A stretch of DNA of 32,619 nucleotides from Corynebacterium otitidis ATCC 51513 (lineage in GTDB: Bacteria > Actinomycetota > Actinomycetes > Mycobacteriales > Mycobacteriaceae), in NCBI RefSeq assembly GCF_000296405.1, contig NZ_JH815195.1, forward strand, positions 188,198-220,816. The letters run 5' to 3'. The notes beneath the pieces were generated by a model. It was not told the origin of the DNA. It saw nothing but the letters and a program-made list of their open reading frames with translations, and ran no database searches. Below, piece by piece: positions 6,882 through 14,081 of this stretch (positions are counted from its first letter, which is position 1; every line of letters starts with the position of its first letter). Both the position numbers and the translations under genes were made by a program.

Positions 6882-8144
6882 CTAGCCGCGGCGCTCGGCG
6901 TGGTAGTAGCGGCCGAGGAACTCGTCGCGGTAGGCCTCGAAGTCGCCGGCCTCGATCGCGGCGCGGATATTCGCCACGAGCCGGATGACGAACTCGAGGT
7001 TGTGCAGGGAGCACAGCGTCCCGGCGAGCAGCTCCTTAGCTTTCAGCAGGTGGCGGATATAGGCGCGCGAGTAGGTCGTCGCGACGACGCCGCCGAACTC
7101 CTCGTCGATGCCGCGGAAGTCGCGCTTGTACTTCGCGGCGGCGAGGTTGACGCGCCCATCTAGGGTGTAGACCCCGCCGCGGCGGCCCAGCCTCGTGGGC
7201 GCCACGCAGTCGAAGGTGTCCGCGCCGGCGGCGACCGCGGCGAAGATGTCGTCCGGCTCGGAGATCCCCAGCAGGTGGCGGGGCTTGTCCTCGGGCAGCT
7301 CCTCGGTCACCCAGCGCACCATCTCGCCGAGCCGGTGCTTCTCTAGGGCGCCGCCGATCCCGAAGCCGCCAAAACCCCGGCGGCCCTCTGCCTGGGCCTC
7401 CTCGTCGAGGGCGACGAGCCCGCGGGCCGCCTCGCGGCGCAGGTCCTCGAACTGGGCGCCCTGCACCACGCCCCACAGCGACTGGCGGGGCTCATCGGCG
7501 CGCTCCCGGGTGAGGCGGTCGTGCTCGACCAGGCAGCGCCTGGCCCAGCGGCGGGTCCGCTCGACCGATTCCTCCTGGTACGAGCGCGACTCGAAGAGCG
7601 TGGTGAGCTCGTCGAACGCGAACATGATGTCGGCGCCGAGCTGGTGCTGGATCTGGATGGACTTCTCCGGGGTGAAGCGGTGCCTGCTGCCGTCGACGAC
7701 GGAGCGGAAGTCCACGCCGTCGTCGTCGACCTTGGAGAGCCGCTCCCGGTGCGCGGCCCGCGCCTCCCGCTCGGAGACGTCGTCCTTCTCCATGGCGATG
7801 ACCTTGCCCAGCCCCGAGCCGAGGCTCATGACCTGGAAGCCGCCGGAGTCGGTGTAGGTCGGCCCGCCCCACGCCTCGAAGGAGGCCACGCCGCCGGCCT
7901 CGTCGACGATGTCCGGGCCGGGCTGCAGGTAGAGGTGGTACGCGTTCGAGAGGATCGCCTGCGCGCCGACGTCGCGCAGCTGCGCGGGCGTGAGCAGCTT
8001 AACGGCGGCCTTCGTCGCGACCGGCACGAACGCCGGGGTGGCGATCGGCCCGTGGGGCGTGTCGATGAGCCCGGAGCGGCCCCCGCCGGGGAGCCGGCGG
8101 GAGACGCTAAACGTGAGGTCGCGGGCGTTGTCGGGGGCGGCCAC
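6882..8144 (-). CDS. tgt: tRNA-guanine transglycosylase, zinc cysteines absent
   Basis: Exchanges guanine 34 of GUN-anticodon tRNAs for a 7-deazaguanine. The 420 residues follow the TIM-barrel family: TDSGGFQV with the general-acid Asp (about 97-104), DGSRHRFTPEKSIQIQ, GVVQG, and FDCVAPTRLGRRG with nucleophile D312. Three differences from the Zymomonas/E. coli enzyme stand out. The zinc motif CxCxxC upstream of SRAYI is replaced by EEFGGVVATTYSRAYI, though the His of SLHN remains. The substrate loop GGLAVGE is replaced by GGALEKHRLGE. FDECTP is replaced by FDELTT. There is also an insert of about 20 residues after TDSGGFQVMSLG. The start is a GTG one base after the TAG of the MMPL gene, so translation is probably coupled. 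The changes may mean a different substrate, such as queuine; this is inference. Confidence 0.92.
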   Translation of the reverse strand: MAAPDNARDLTFSVSRRLPGGGRSGLIDTPHGPIATPAFVPVATKAAVKLLTPAQLRDVGAQAILSNAYHLYLQPGPDIVDEAGGVASFEAWGGPTYTDSGGFQVMSLGSGLGKVIAMEKDDVSEREARAAHRERLSKVDDDGVDFRSVVDGSRHRFTPEKSIQIQHQLGADIMFAFDELTTLFESRSYQEESVERTRRWARRCLVEHDRLTRERADEPRQSLWGVVQGAQFEDLRREAARGLVALDEEAQAEGRRGFGGFGIGGALEKHRLGEMVRWVTEELPEDKPRHLLGISEPDDIFAAVAAGADTFDCVAPTRLGRRGGVYTLDGRVNLAAAKYKRDFRGIDEEFGGVVATTYSRAYIRHLLKAKELLAGTLCSLHNLEFVIRLVANIRAAIEAGDFEAYRDEFLGRYYHAERRG

Positions 8145-8145
8145 G

Positions 8146-10878
8146 CTAGTCGTTCCCGCCCCTGCCGGGCGAGCCCTCGTCGCCGTCCTCCTTGTCGAGG
8201 AGGTCCTGGACGCTCACCGAGCCGTCCTCGTCGCCGTCGTGCTCGCCGCGCTCGGCCTCGGGCTCGTCGCCCTCCCGCTCGAGGAGCTCGGCGACGCTCA
8301 CGGTGCCGGCGCGCTCGCCCTCGGTGTGCTCCGAGCCGGGGCCGGCCTGCGTGCTCGCGGCCGGCAGGTCGCGGCCCTCGTCGTCCCCGCCCGAGCCGCG
8401 GGGCTTCCCGTCGTTGGCGTCGCCCTTGTCGTCGCCGTCGGACTCGTCGTCGTCCTCCTCGAGGGAGCGCCCCTCGACGTCGAGGGAGGGCAGGATCTTA
8501 TCGAGCCACGTCGGGAACCACCAGGTGGCCTTCCCGAAGAGGATCATCGCCGCGGGCACGAGCGCCATGCGCACGAAGAGCGCGTCGAAGAGCACCGCGA
8601 GGCCCAGCGCGAAGCCGAAGATCTGGATGAACGGCAGCGGCTGGTTCGTGAACGCGAAGAACACCGCCATCATGATGAGCGCCGCGGCCGTGACGACGCG
8701 CGCGCCCTGCGTGAAGCCGCCGGTCACGGACCTCACGACGGCCTCCTTCTGCGAGTCGAGGTCGCGGTTCTCGATGAACTGCTCGCGCATCCTCGTGCCG
8801 AGGAAGACCTGGTAGTCCATCGCCAGGCCGAAGGTCACGCCGATGAGGAAGATCGGCATGAACGACACGAGCGGCGCGGGCGCGTCGACGATGCCCCACA
8901 GGCCCTCCTGCCAGAACAGGATGGTCACGCCGAACGCGGCGCCCACGGAGAGCAGGAAGCCCACGCCCGCGAGCAGCGGCACGACGATCGAGCGGAACAC
9001 GACGATGAGCAGCAGCACCGCGAGTCCGACGACGATGCCGAGGTAGATGGGCATCGCCCCGGCGAGCGCCTCGGTGATATCGACCTCGACGGCGGTCAGG
9101 CCCGTGAACCCGATGTCGATGCCGAGCTCGCCCTCGATGCGCTCGCCAACGTCGCGCAGCTCGTGGACGAGGTCGTTGGTCGCCTCGTCGACGGGCCCGG
9201 TCGTCGGGGTGATCTGCACCTGCCCGGCGGTGCCGTCGTCATTGAGCCCGATGAGCTGGGCGTGCTCCACGCCGTCGAGCTGGGAGATCTCGCCCGCGGT
9301 GTAGAGGTACGCCGCGAGCCTGGCGACGGTCTCCTCCGGGGCCTGGGCCTGGAGCTCCTCGCCGGCCTGAGCGGCGGCCTCGGGGTTCGCGGCGAGCGCC
9401 TGGCCCACCGCGCCACGCAGCTGCTCGGTCTCCGGGTTGGTCGGGTCGACGCCGCTGGTGTCGACGACCGCGAGGAACGGGGCGTTGGCGCCCTCCCCGA
9501 AGCCCTCGGCCATGAGGTCCGCGGCGCGGCGCTGGGTGGTGTCCTCGCTCGCGGTGACGTCGGTGGGCAGCGCGAGCTCGAGCTTGGAGACCGGGATGGT
9601 CAGCGCGCCGAGCGCCGCGATGACGACGACGAGCACGACGACGGGCAGGCGGCGCACGACGCCGATCCACCAGCCGCCCAGCGTCTTACCTTGGGAAAGC
9701 TTCGACTCGCTGCCGTCGCGCTTGGGGTTGCCGGCCACGCCGGGCAGACGCCCCTTGAAGGCCTTGTCGCCGAGCGCGCCGAGCAGCGCGGGCAGCAGCG
9801 TGAGCGCCACGAGGACCGCGATAAGCACAGTCATCGCGGCGAGCAGGCCCATCGCGGAGAGGAACTCGATGCGCGCGACGACGAGCGCCGCGAGCGCGAC
9901 GATAACCACCACGCCGGCGAAGAGCACCGCGGAGCCGGCGGTGCCGAGAGCCTTGCCGGCCGCCGCCGGGCCCGATAGGCCGTTATCTCTTCGCTCGCTG
10001 CGGTAGCGCGAGAGGATGAACAGCGCGTAGTCGATGCCCACGGCCAGGCCGATCATGATCGCCAGGGTCGGGGTGACCTCGTTGAGCTCGGCCCAGGAGG
10101 TCGTCAGCAGGATCCCGGCGAGCCCGATGAGCACGCCGATGACGCCGGTGAGGACCGGCAGGCCCGCGGCGACGAGCGAGCCGAACGTGAAGACGAGGAC
10201 GACGAGCGCGACGCCGATGCCGACGATCTCGCTCGTGGCGTTGATCTCGATGGGCGGGGCGAAGCCCAGCCCGCCGGCCTCGACCTGCAGGCCCGACTCG
10301 CGACCCTGCTCGAGCGCGTCGGTGATCGCCGCGCGGTGCTCGTCGGTGACCTCCGCGGCGGTGGGCACGTCGAGCGTGAAGCCGAAGTAGCCAATCGTCT
10401 CGTCGTCCGAGAGCGGCTTGAGGTTGTCGATATCGGCCTGGGTGACCTCCTCGGGCACCCCGAACTCGCCGTAGACCTGCTGGAAGACGGCGGTCATCTG
10501 CCCGGCGAGGTCGACCGGGTTGCCCAACAGCGGGGCCGGCTCGACGAGCTCGCCCTCGAGGTTCTCTTCCAGCCCGGCGACGAGATCCTGGACGCGCTGG
10601 TAGTTCTCCGGGTCGGTGAGCTTCTCCCCCTCGGGGGCCTTCACCGCGACGCGCACCGCCGCGTCCTCGACGGGGTTGCCGCCCTCGGGGAACTTCTCGA
10701 CGAGGTCCTCGGTCGCCTCGATCGCGGGCGTCCCGGAGATCTCGAACTGGCTGGTAAACGGGCGCATGAACCCGGCGGCCAGGCCCGCCACGGTCGCGAA
10801 GATCACGACCCAGGCGGCGATCACCCACCACTTCCTGCGATAGGCCCAGCTACCAAGCTTGCTCAGCAGTTTCGCCAC
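8146..10878 (-). CDS. MMPL/RND-family transporter
   Basis: Large inner-membrane exporter of the MMPL family, which in mycolate-producing bacteria moves lipids across the membrane. The 910 residues form two repeats, each with one membrane helix, a periplasmic domain and a bundle of five helices. The proton-relay Asp-Tyr pairs typical of MMPL proteins are visible: GLAVGIDYALF (about residue 283) and GLAMDYQVFLG (about residue 688). The C-terminus is a long acidic cytosolic tail with two copies of a short motif, GTVSVAELLERE and GSVSVQDLLDKE. The GTG at 10878 is chosen because GAGAGG precedes it and KLGSWAYRRKWWVI begins the fold. The frame is open back to 11049, but that extension is Arg-rich with no family resemblance. 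The cargo is unknown. tgt follows after one base. Confidence 0.9.
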   Translation of the reverse strand: MAKLLSKLGSWAYRRKWWVIAAWVVIFATVAGLAAGFMRPFTSQFEISGTPAIEATEDLVEKFPEGGNPVEDAAVRVAVKAPEGEKLTDPENYQRVQDLVAGLEENLEGELVEPAPLLGNPVDLAGQMTAVFQQVYGEFGVPEEVTQADIDNLKPLSDDETIGYFGFTLDVPTAAEVTDEHRAAITDALEQGRESGLQVEAGGLGFAPPIEINATSEIVGIGVALVVLVFTFGSLVAAGLPVLTGVIGVLIGLAGILLTTSWAELNEVTPTLAIMIGLAVGIDYALFILSRYRSERRDNGLSGPAAAGKALGTAGSAVLFAGVVVIVALAALVVARIEFLSAMGLLAAMTVLIAVLVALTLLPALLGALGDKAFKGRLPGVAGNPKRDGSESKLSQGKTLGGWWIGVVRRLPVVVLVVVIAALGALTIPVSKLELALPTDVTASEDTTQRRAADLMAEGFGEGANAPFLAVVDTSGVDPTNPETEQLRGAVGQALAANPEAAAQAGEELQAQAPEETVARLAAYLYTAGEISQLDGVEHAQLIGLNDDGTAGQVQITPTTGPVDEATNDLVHELRDVGERIEGELGIDIGFTGLTAVEVDITEALAGAMPIYLGIVVGLAVLLLIVVFRSIVVPLLAGVGFLLSVGAAFGVTILFWQEGLWGIVDAPAPLVSFMPIFLIGVTFGLAMDYQVFLGTRMREQFIENRDLDSQKEAVVRSVTGGFTQGARVVTAAALIMMAVFFAFTNQPLPFIQIFGFALGLAVLFDALFVRMALVPAAMILFGKATWWFPTWLDKILPSLDVEGRSLEEDDDESDGDDKGDANDGKPRGSGGDDEGRDLPAASTQAGPGSEHTEGERAGTVSVAELLEREGDEPEAERGEHDGDEDGSVSVQDLLDKEDGDEGSPGRGGND

Positions 10879-11156
10879 GGGCTTTCCTCTCAGTCGTCGG
10901 CGGCGGGGGCGGGCCCCGGCGCCGGCCGGCTGGCTCGCCCGCCGCGTCGTCGGGCTTTCGCGACGCGCGCTAACGGCCCGCCCGCCCCGGCGCGGCCGGG
11001 CTCTCATGCGGGCGGGGCGGCTTTCACGGCACCGCGCGTCGCCGTGCACCCTCCACCCTACCGGCCGCCCGGGCGGGCATTTCCGCCCCGACGTCGCCCC
11101 CGCTTGAGGGGCAATTTCTCAGCCCCGAAAGAGGTGGCCCGGAGGTGATGCACGGC
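10879..11156. other. Non-coding stretch upstream of the MMPL gene
   Basis: About 280 bp with no convincing gene. It must hold the MMPL promoter. A TAGGGT box (11055-11060, minus strand) is the only -10-like sequence I would mention, and I found no good -35. The rest is GC-rich with short inverted repeats and no recognisable RNA. Confidence 0.5.
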
Positions 11157-11201
11157 AAAAAAAGGGGCGGCGGGCCGCGCTCTCGCGCAGGCCCGCCGCC
11201 C
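11157..11201 (-). terminator. Rho-independent terminator after tRNA-Ser(CGA)
   Basis: Minus strand GGGCGGCGGGCC / GGCCCGCCGCCC stem (12 bp) followed by a run of seven T. Confidence 0.9.
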
Positions 11202-11206
11202 GGCTG

Positions 11207-11294
11207 CGGTGGCGAGGGGATTCGAACCCCTGGTCGGGGGTTACCCGACAAACGCTTTCGAGGCGTTCACCTTCGGCCGCTCGGACACGCCACC
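11207..11294 (-). tRNA. tRNA-Ser (anticodon CGA)
   Basis: Class II cloverleaf. The acceptor GGTGGCG pairs with CGCCACC. Anticodon stem AACGC/GCGTT encloses CTCGAAA (anticodon CGA, reading UCG). The T-loop is GGTTCGAAT-like and there is a long variable arm. The discriminator is G and CCA is not encoded. Confidence 0.96.
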
Positions 11295-11301
11295 GCGGAG
11301 T

Positions 11302-11330
11302 AGGCTAACGCCTCCCCCTCCCGGGAACAA
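11302..11330 (-). promoter_or_regulatory. Putative promoter of tRNA-Ser(CGA)
   Basis: Minus strand TTGTTC (11325-11330), 17 bp spacer, TAGCCT (11302-11307). The -10 ends 7 nt before the mature tRNA. The -35 overlaps the T-tract of the csbD terminator. Confidence 0.65.
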
Positions 11331-11367
11331 AATCCCCGCCCCGGCGCGATAGCGAGCCGGGGCGGGG
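11327..11367 (-). terminator. Rho-independent terminator after csbD
   Basis: Minus strand CCCCGCCCCGGC / GCCGGGGCGGGG stem with a 10-nt loop, then ATTTTGTT. Confidence 0.85.
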
Positions 11368-11383
11368 ACGGGGCGCGGGGAGG

Positions 11384-11614
11384 TTACTTGTCGTCGCCCT
11401 TGATCTTGTCGCCGATGTTGCCGACGACCTCGTTGGCCTTGTCCTTGACCTTGTCGCCGAACTCCTGGGCCTTCTCCTTGGCGTCGGAGACGGTCTGGTC
11501 CTTCTTGCCCTCGTTCTTGAGCTCGTCGTTGTCGGTGGCGTTACCGGCGGCCTCCTTGGCCTTGCCCTTGAGCTCCTCGCCCTTGTTCTTCGCCTGGTCC
11601 TTAAAGTCGGCCAT
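11384..11614 (-). CDS. CsbD-family stress protein
   Basis: Small (76 aa), highly charged, Lys/Asp/Glu-rich protein without membrane segments. It belongs to the CsbD-like family, named after the SigB-controlled Bacillus CsbD and often induced by general stress. The biochemical function is unknown. The sequence consists of amphipathic helical repeats such as NKGEELKGKAKEAAG, KEKAQEFGDKVKDKAN and VVGNIGDKIKG. The ATG at 11614 is preceded by GGAAGGA about 14 nt upstream and AGAG closer in, so the ribosome-binding site is unclear. A TATACT box at 11711-11716 would give a leader of about 90 nt. The gene is monocistronic, with its own terminator. Confidence 0.9.
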   Translation of the reverse strand: MADFKDQAKNKGEELKGKAKEAAGNATDNDELKNEGKKDQTVSDAKEKAQEFGDKVKDKANEVVGNIGDKIKGDDK

Positions 11615-11710
11615 GATTTCTCTAACCGTCCTTCCGAAATTCTTCTCTGCCCTCCCCGGCGGCCGCGACCTGCGGGGCGCCGGATCGGGCGTCGTGCGCT
11701 GACGCGGCCC

Positions 11711-11716
11711 AGTATA
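11711..11716 (-). promoter_or_regulatory. Putative -10 box of csbD
   Basis: Minus strand TATACT in a relatively AT-rich patch, about 97 bp before the csbD start. No convincing -35. Confidence 0.35.
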
Positions 11717-11747
11717 GGGAGAAATGCATCGGTCGTGGGGTGGAATT

Positions 11748-12251
11748 TCAGCCCGGGAACCGGCCGGAATTGTTTGTTTTCGAGAAAAAGCCTCTCAAGG
11801 GTCGGGCCGCCTCCTCGGCGAGGACGCCGCCGCGGACCTCCGGGGCGGGCAGCGGGGAGGCTCGATCGCGCAGGAGGTCCCAGCGCGAGCCGCACGCCCC
11901 GGTCTTCGGCTCGAAGGCGCCGAACTCCACCCGGGCGAGGCGCGCCGCCATGATCGCGCCGGCGCACATCGCGCACGGCTCGAGGGTGACGGTGATGGTG
12001 CAGCCGGTGAGGCGCCAGCCGTCGCCGAGCCGCGCGGCCGCGGCGCGCAGCGCGAGCACCTCGGCGTGCGCGGTGGGATCGCCGTCGGCCTCGCGGCGGT
12101 TCGTCGCGGCGGCGAGGAGCCTGCCGCGCGCGTCCTCGACGAGCGCGGCGACGGGCACGTCGCCCGCGGGGCAGTGGGCCTCGGCGTAGTCGAGGGCGGC
12201 GCGCATCCGGCGCCGCGCGGCCGCGAGCCCCTCCGGGGTGGGCAGGACCAC
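11748..12251 (-). CDS. tadA: tRNA-specific adenosine deaminase
   Basis: Converts adenosine 34 of tRNA-Arg(ACG) to inosine so that one tRNA reads CGU, CGC and CGA. The 167 residues carry the cytidine-deaminase-type zinc site: PTAHAEVLAL (His ligand and catalytic Glu, about 60-66) and LEPCAMCAGAI (two Cys ligands, about 91-101). The GTG start lies 7 bp after the stop of the upstream gene, so the two are co-transcribed. The last 15 or so residues (FFSKTNNSGRFPG) extend beyond the conserved core and end next to the csbD promoter region. Two copies of the substrate tRNA-Arg(ACG) are encoded at about 22.1 and 25.6 kb. Confidence 0.93.
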   Translation of the reverse strand: MVLPTPEGLAAARRRMRAALDYAEAHCPAGDVPVAALVEDARGRLLAAATNRREADGDPTAHAEVLALRAAAARLGDGWRLTGCTITVTLEPCAMCAGAIMAARLARVEFGAFEPKTGACGSRWDLLRDRASPLPAPEVRGGVLAEEAARPLRGFFSKTNNSGRFPG

Positions 12252-12258
12252 CCGCGGC

Positions 12259-12786
12259 CTAGTCGTCGTCGTGCAGGCCGTCGAGGCCCGGCACCGCGTT
12301 GAGGAGCTCCTCGTCGAGGCCGATCTCCTCGGCGAGCCGCACGAGCTGCTCGGAGGCCCACGAGTCCTCGTCCTCGGCGATGACCTCTAAGACCTGCTCG
12401 CTGAGCCCGAAGTCGGCGAGGATGTCGAGGTCGCCCTCCGCCCAGGCCTCGGCCTCGATGAGGTCCTCGCCCTCGAGGTCGGGGACGTCCACGCCGAGCT
12501 CGTCGAGGATCTGCGCGGCGAAGTCGTCCTCGACGGCGGCGACCGCGTCGGAGAGTACGTAGTTCACGCCCTTGGGCGTGGGGCGCACGAGGACGAAATA
12601 ATCGTCGTCGACGCAGAGCAGCGCGAACGCGGCGCCGGGGCTGCGGCGCGCGGCGCGCTCGGCGGTCGCGGGGTCGCTAAAGTCGTCCTCGAAGCGGCTG
12701 ACCTGCCAGGCCCCGTCGACGTACGCGGCGGTCACCGCGAAGCTGAAGCCCCCCTCGGGGCCGGGGGAGTTCCACGAGCGCTCCAT
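12259..12786 (-). CDS. tRNA adenosine deaminase-associated protein
   Basis: Acidic 175-residue protein of the actinobacterial family named for its constant position next to tadA. Its activity is not established. The N-terminal half (FSFAVTAAYVDGAWQVSRFEDDF, split here only by wording; ALLCVDDDYFVLVRP) looks like a beta-rich domain. The middle is very acidic (LGVDVPDLEGEDLIEAEAW). The last 50 residues are helical and end in DGLHDDD. The start at 12786 is chosen because the family begins at MERSWNSPG and a TAGATT box lies 8 nt upstream, indicating a leaderless transcript. The longer frame to 12879 would run through the divergent tyrA promoter. A partner or regulator role for TadA is inferred only from gene neighbourhood. 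Confidence 0.88.
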   Translation of the reverse strand: MERSWNSPGPEGGFSFAVTAAYVDGAWQVSRFEDDFSDPATAERAARRSPGAAFALLCVDDDYFVLVRPTPKGVNYVLSDAVAAVEDDFAAQILDELGVDVPDLEGEDLIEAEAWAEGDLDILADFGLSEQVLEVIAEDEDSWASEQLVRLAEEIGLDEELLNAVPGLDGLHDDD

Positions 12787-12794
12787 GGCCAGCC

Positions 12795-12819
12795 AATCTA
12801 CTCCAAGATGTGGGATGAT
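12795..12819. promoter_or_regulatory. Divergent leaderless -10 boxes for the tadA operon and tyrA
   Basis: Minus strand TAGATT (12795-12800) is 8 nt from the ATG at 12786. Plus strand GATGAT (12814-12819) is 7 nt from the GTG at 12827. Only 40 bp separate the two start codons, so the promoters interleave. Confidence 0.5.
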
Positions 12820-12826
12820 GGTACAG

Positions 12827-13930
12827 GTGACTACGACGACGCGCCCCCGCCCGGTCTGCATCCTCGGCCTCGGACTCATCGGCGGGTCGCTGCTGCGCGA
12901 CCTGGCCGCCGCGGGCCGCGAGGTGTTCGGCTACCACCGCTCCCCCTCCACGGCGCGCAGCGCCCGCAAGGAGGGCTTCGAGGTCGACTCGAACCTCAAG
13001 GAGACGCTCGCCCGCGCCGAGGAGACGGGCGCGCTCATCGTCCTGGCGGTGCCCATGCCCGCCGTCGAGGGGCTGCTCGACGCCATCGCGCACGAGACCT
13101 CGACCTGCGGGATCACCGACGTCGTGAGCGTCAAGACCCCGGTCATGGACCTCGTCTACGACAAGGGGCTCGAGGACCGCTACGTCGGCGGCCACCCCAT
13201 GGCCGGCACCGCGCAGAGCGGCTGGAAGGCCTCGCAGCGCGGCCTGTTCCGCGGCGCGGCGTGGGTGATCACCTTCGACCACGGCTACCACCCCGAAGCG
13301 CGCAGCGTCGACGAGCTCGCCGAGGCGGACCAGGCGACCCTCGGGGAGCCGGGGCGCGCGGCGCTCTCCCCCACCGGCCGCCCGGAGGTCTCTTCCCGGT
13401 GGCTGGACGTGTGGTCGCAGGTCGCGCAGCTCGCCGACTCGGTCGGCGCCGAGGCGATCCCCGCGCGCGTGCACGTCCACGACGCGATGGTCGCGCGCGT
13501 CTCCCACCTGCCGCACCTGCTCGCCGCGGCGCTCGCCGTCGTCGGCGACAACGGCGGGGCGCTGGCCTTCTCCCTCGCGGCGGGCAGCTTCAGGGACGGC
13601 ACCCGGGTCGCGGCGAGCTCCCCGCAGCTCGTGCGCGCCATGCTCGAACGCAACGCCCGCGCGCTCGTCGGCCCCGTCGACGAGGCCATCGAGATCCTCA
13701 CCGACGCCCGCGAGCGCTTAAGCGCCACGCCGCCCGACCTCGAGGCGCTCGCGGACGCGGGCTACCGCTCCCGGGTGCGCTTCGACGCCCGCTCGGGCCG
13801 GGTGCAGGGCTCGGTGAGCCCCGTGGAGGTCTCCTCCCGGCCGGTTCTGAGGCTGCGCCCCGGCGCGCCCGGATGGATCCGCACCCTCGTCCAGGCCGAG
13901 GGCCTCGGCGCCCGCATCGAGGTCTACTAG
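12827..13930 (+). CDS. tyrA: Prephenate/arogenate dehydrogenase
   Basis: Oxidative decarboxylation of prephenate or arogenate in tyrosine synthesis, using NAD(P). The N-terminal Rossmann motif CILGLGLIGGSLLRDL (residues 9-24) binds the nucleotide. GGHPMAGTAQSGW is the substrate-binding signature. SHLPHLLAAALA and a helical C-terminal domain follow. No ACT domain is evident, and the tail after about residue 305 is short and unlike one. Corynebacterium TyrA enzymes are known to favour arogenate; that this one does too is inference. The GTG at 12827 (367 aa) is chosen for the family N-terminus and the GATGAT box 7 nt upstream. The upstream ATG at 12785 would overlap the divergent gene's start. 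A strong terminator follows. The segment ALSPTGRPEVSSRW may be a lineage insert. Confidence 0.92.
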   Translation: MTTTTRPRPVCILGLGLIGGSLLRDLAAAGREVFGYHRSPSTARSARKEGFEVDSNLKETLARAEETGALIVLAVPMPAVEGLLDAIAHETSTCGITDVVSVKTPVMDLVYDKGLEDRYVGGHPMAGTAQSGWKASQRGLFRGAAWVITFDHGYHPEARSVDELAEADQATLGEPGRAALSPTGRPEVSSRWLDVWSQVAQLADSVGAEAIPARVHVHDAMVARVSHLPHLLAAALAVVGDNGGALAFSLAAGSFRDGTRVAASSPQLVRAMLERNARALVGPVDEAIEILTDARERLSATPPDLEALADAGYRSRVRFDARSGRVQGSVSPVEVSSRPVLRLRPGAPGWIRTLVQAEGLGARIEVY

Positions 13931-13988
13931 GGCCCAATCCCCGCCCCTCGCGCCCGCCCGCGGGCGGCCGGGCGGGCACGACGACCGA

Positions 13989-14033
13989 CGGGGCGGGCCC
14001 CGGGATCGACTCCCCGGGGCCCGCCCCGTTTTT
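13989..14033 (+). terminator. Rho-independent terminator after tyrA
   Basis: Stem of 16 nt per arm (CGGGGCGGGCCCCGGG / CCCGGGGCCCGCCCCG) followed by TTTTT on plus. Confidence 0.9.
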
Positions 14034-14081
14034 CCTTCGCACGGGCGTCGGTCGCGCGCCGCCGCCCGAGCGCGAGTACGG

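Noticed and set aside
7990..9978. 662-codon plus-strand frame opposite the MMPL gene
   Set aside because: His/Arg/Asp-rich shadow of MMPL codons. The minus strand has clear MMPL motifs.
10879..11049. 57-residue N-terminal extension of the MMPL protein from a GTG next to a TAGGGT box
   Set aside because: Arg/Ala-rich with no family similarity, while the inner GTG has a ribosome-binding site and begins at the usual first helix. Not fully excluded.
11148..11300. Plus-strand ORF after a GGAGG-like site at 11142
   Set aside because: It would run through the terminator and tRNA-Ser(CGA) on the opposite strand; the codons are hairpin arms.
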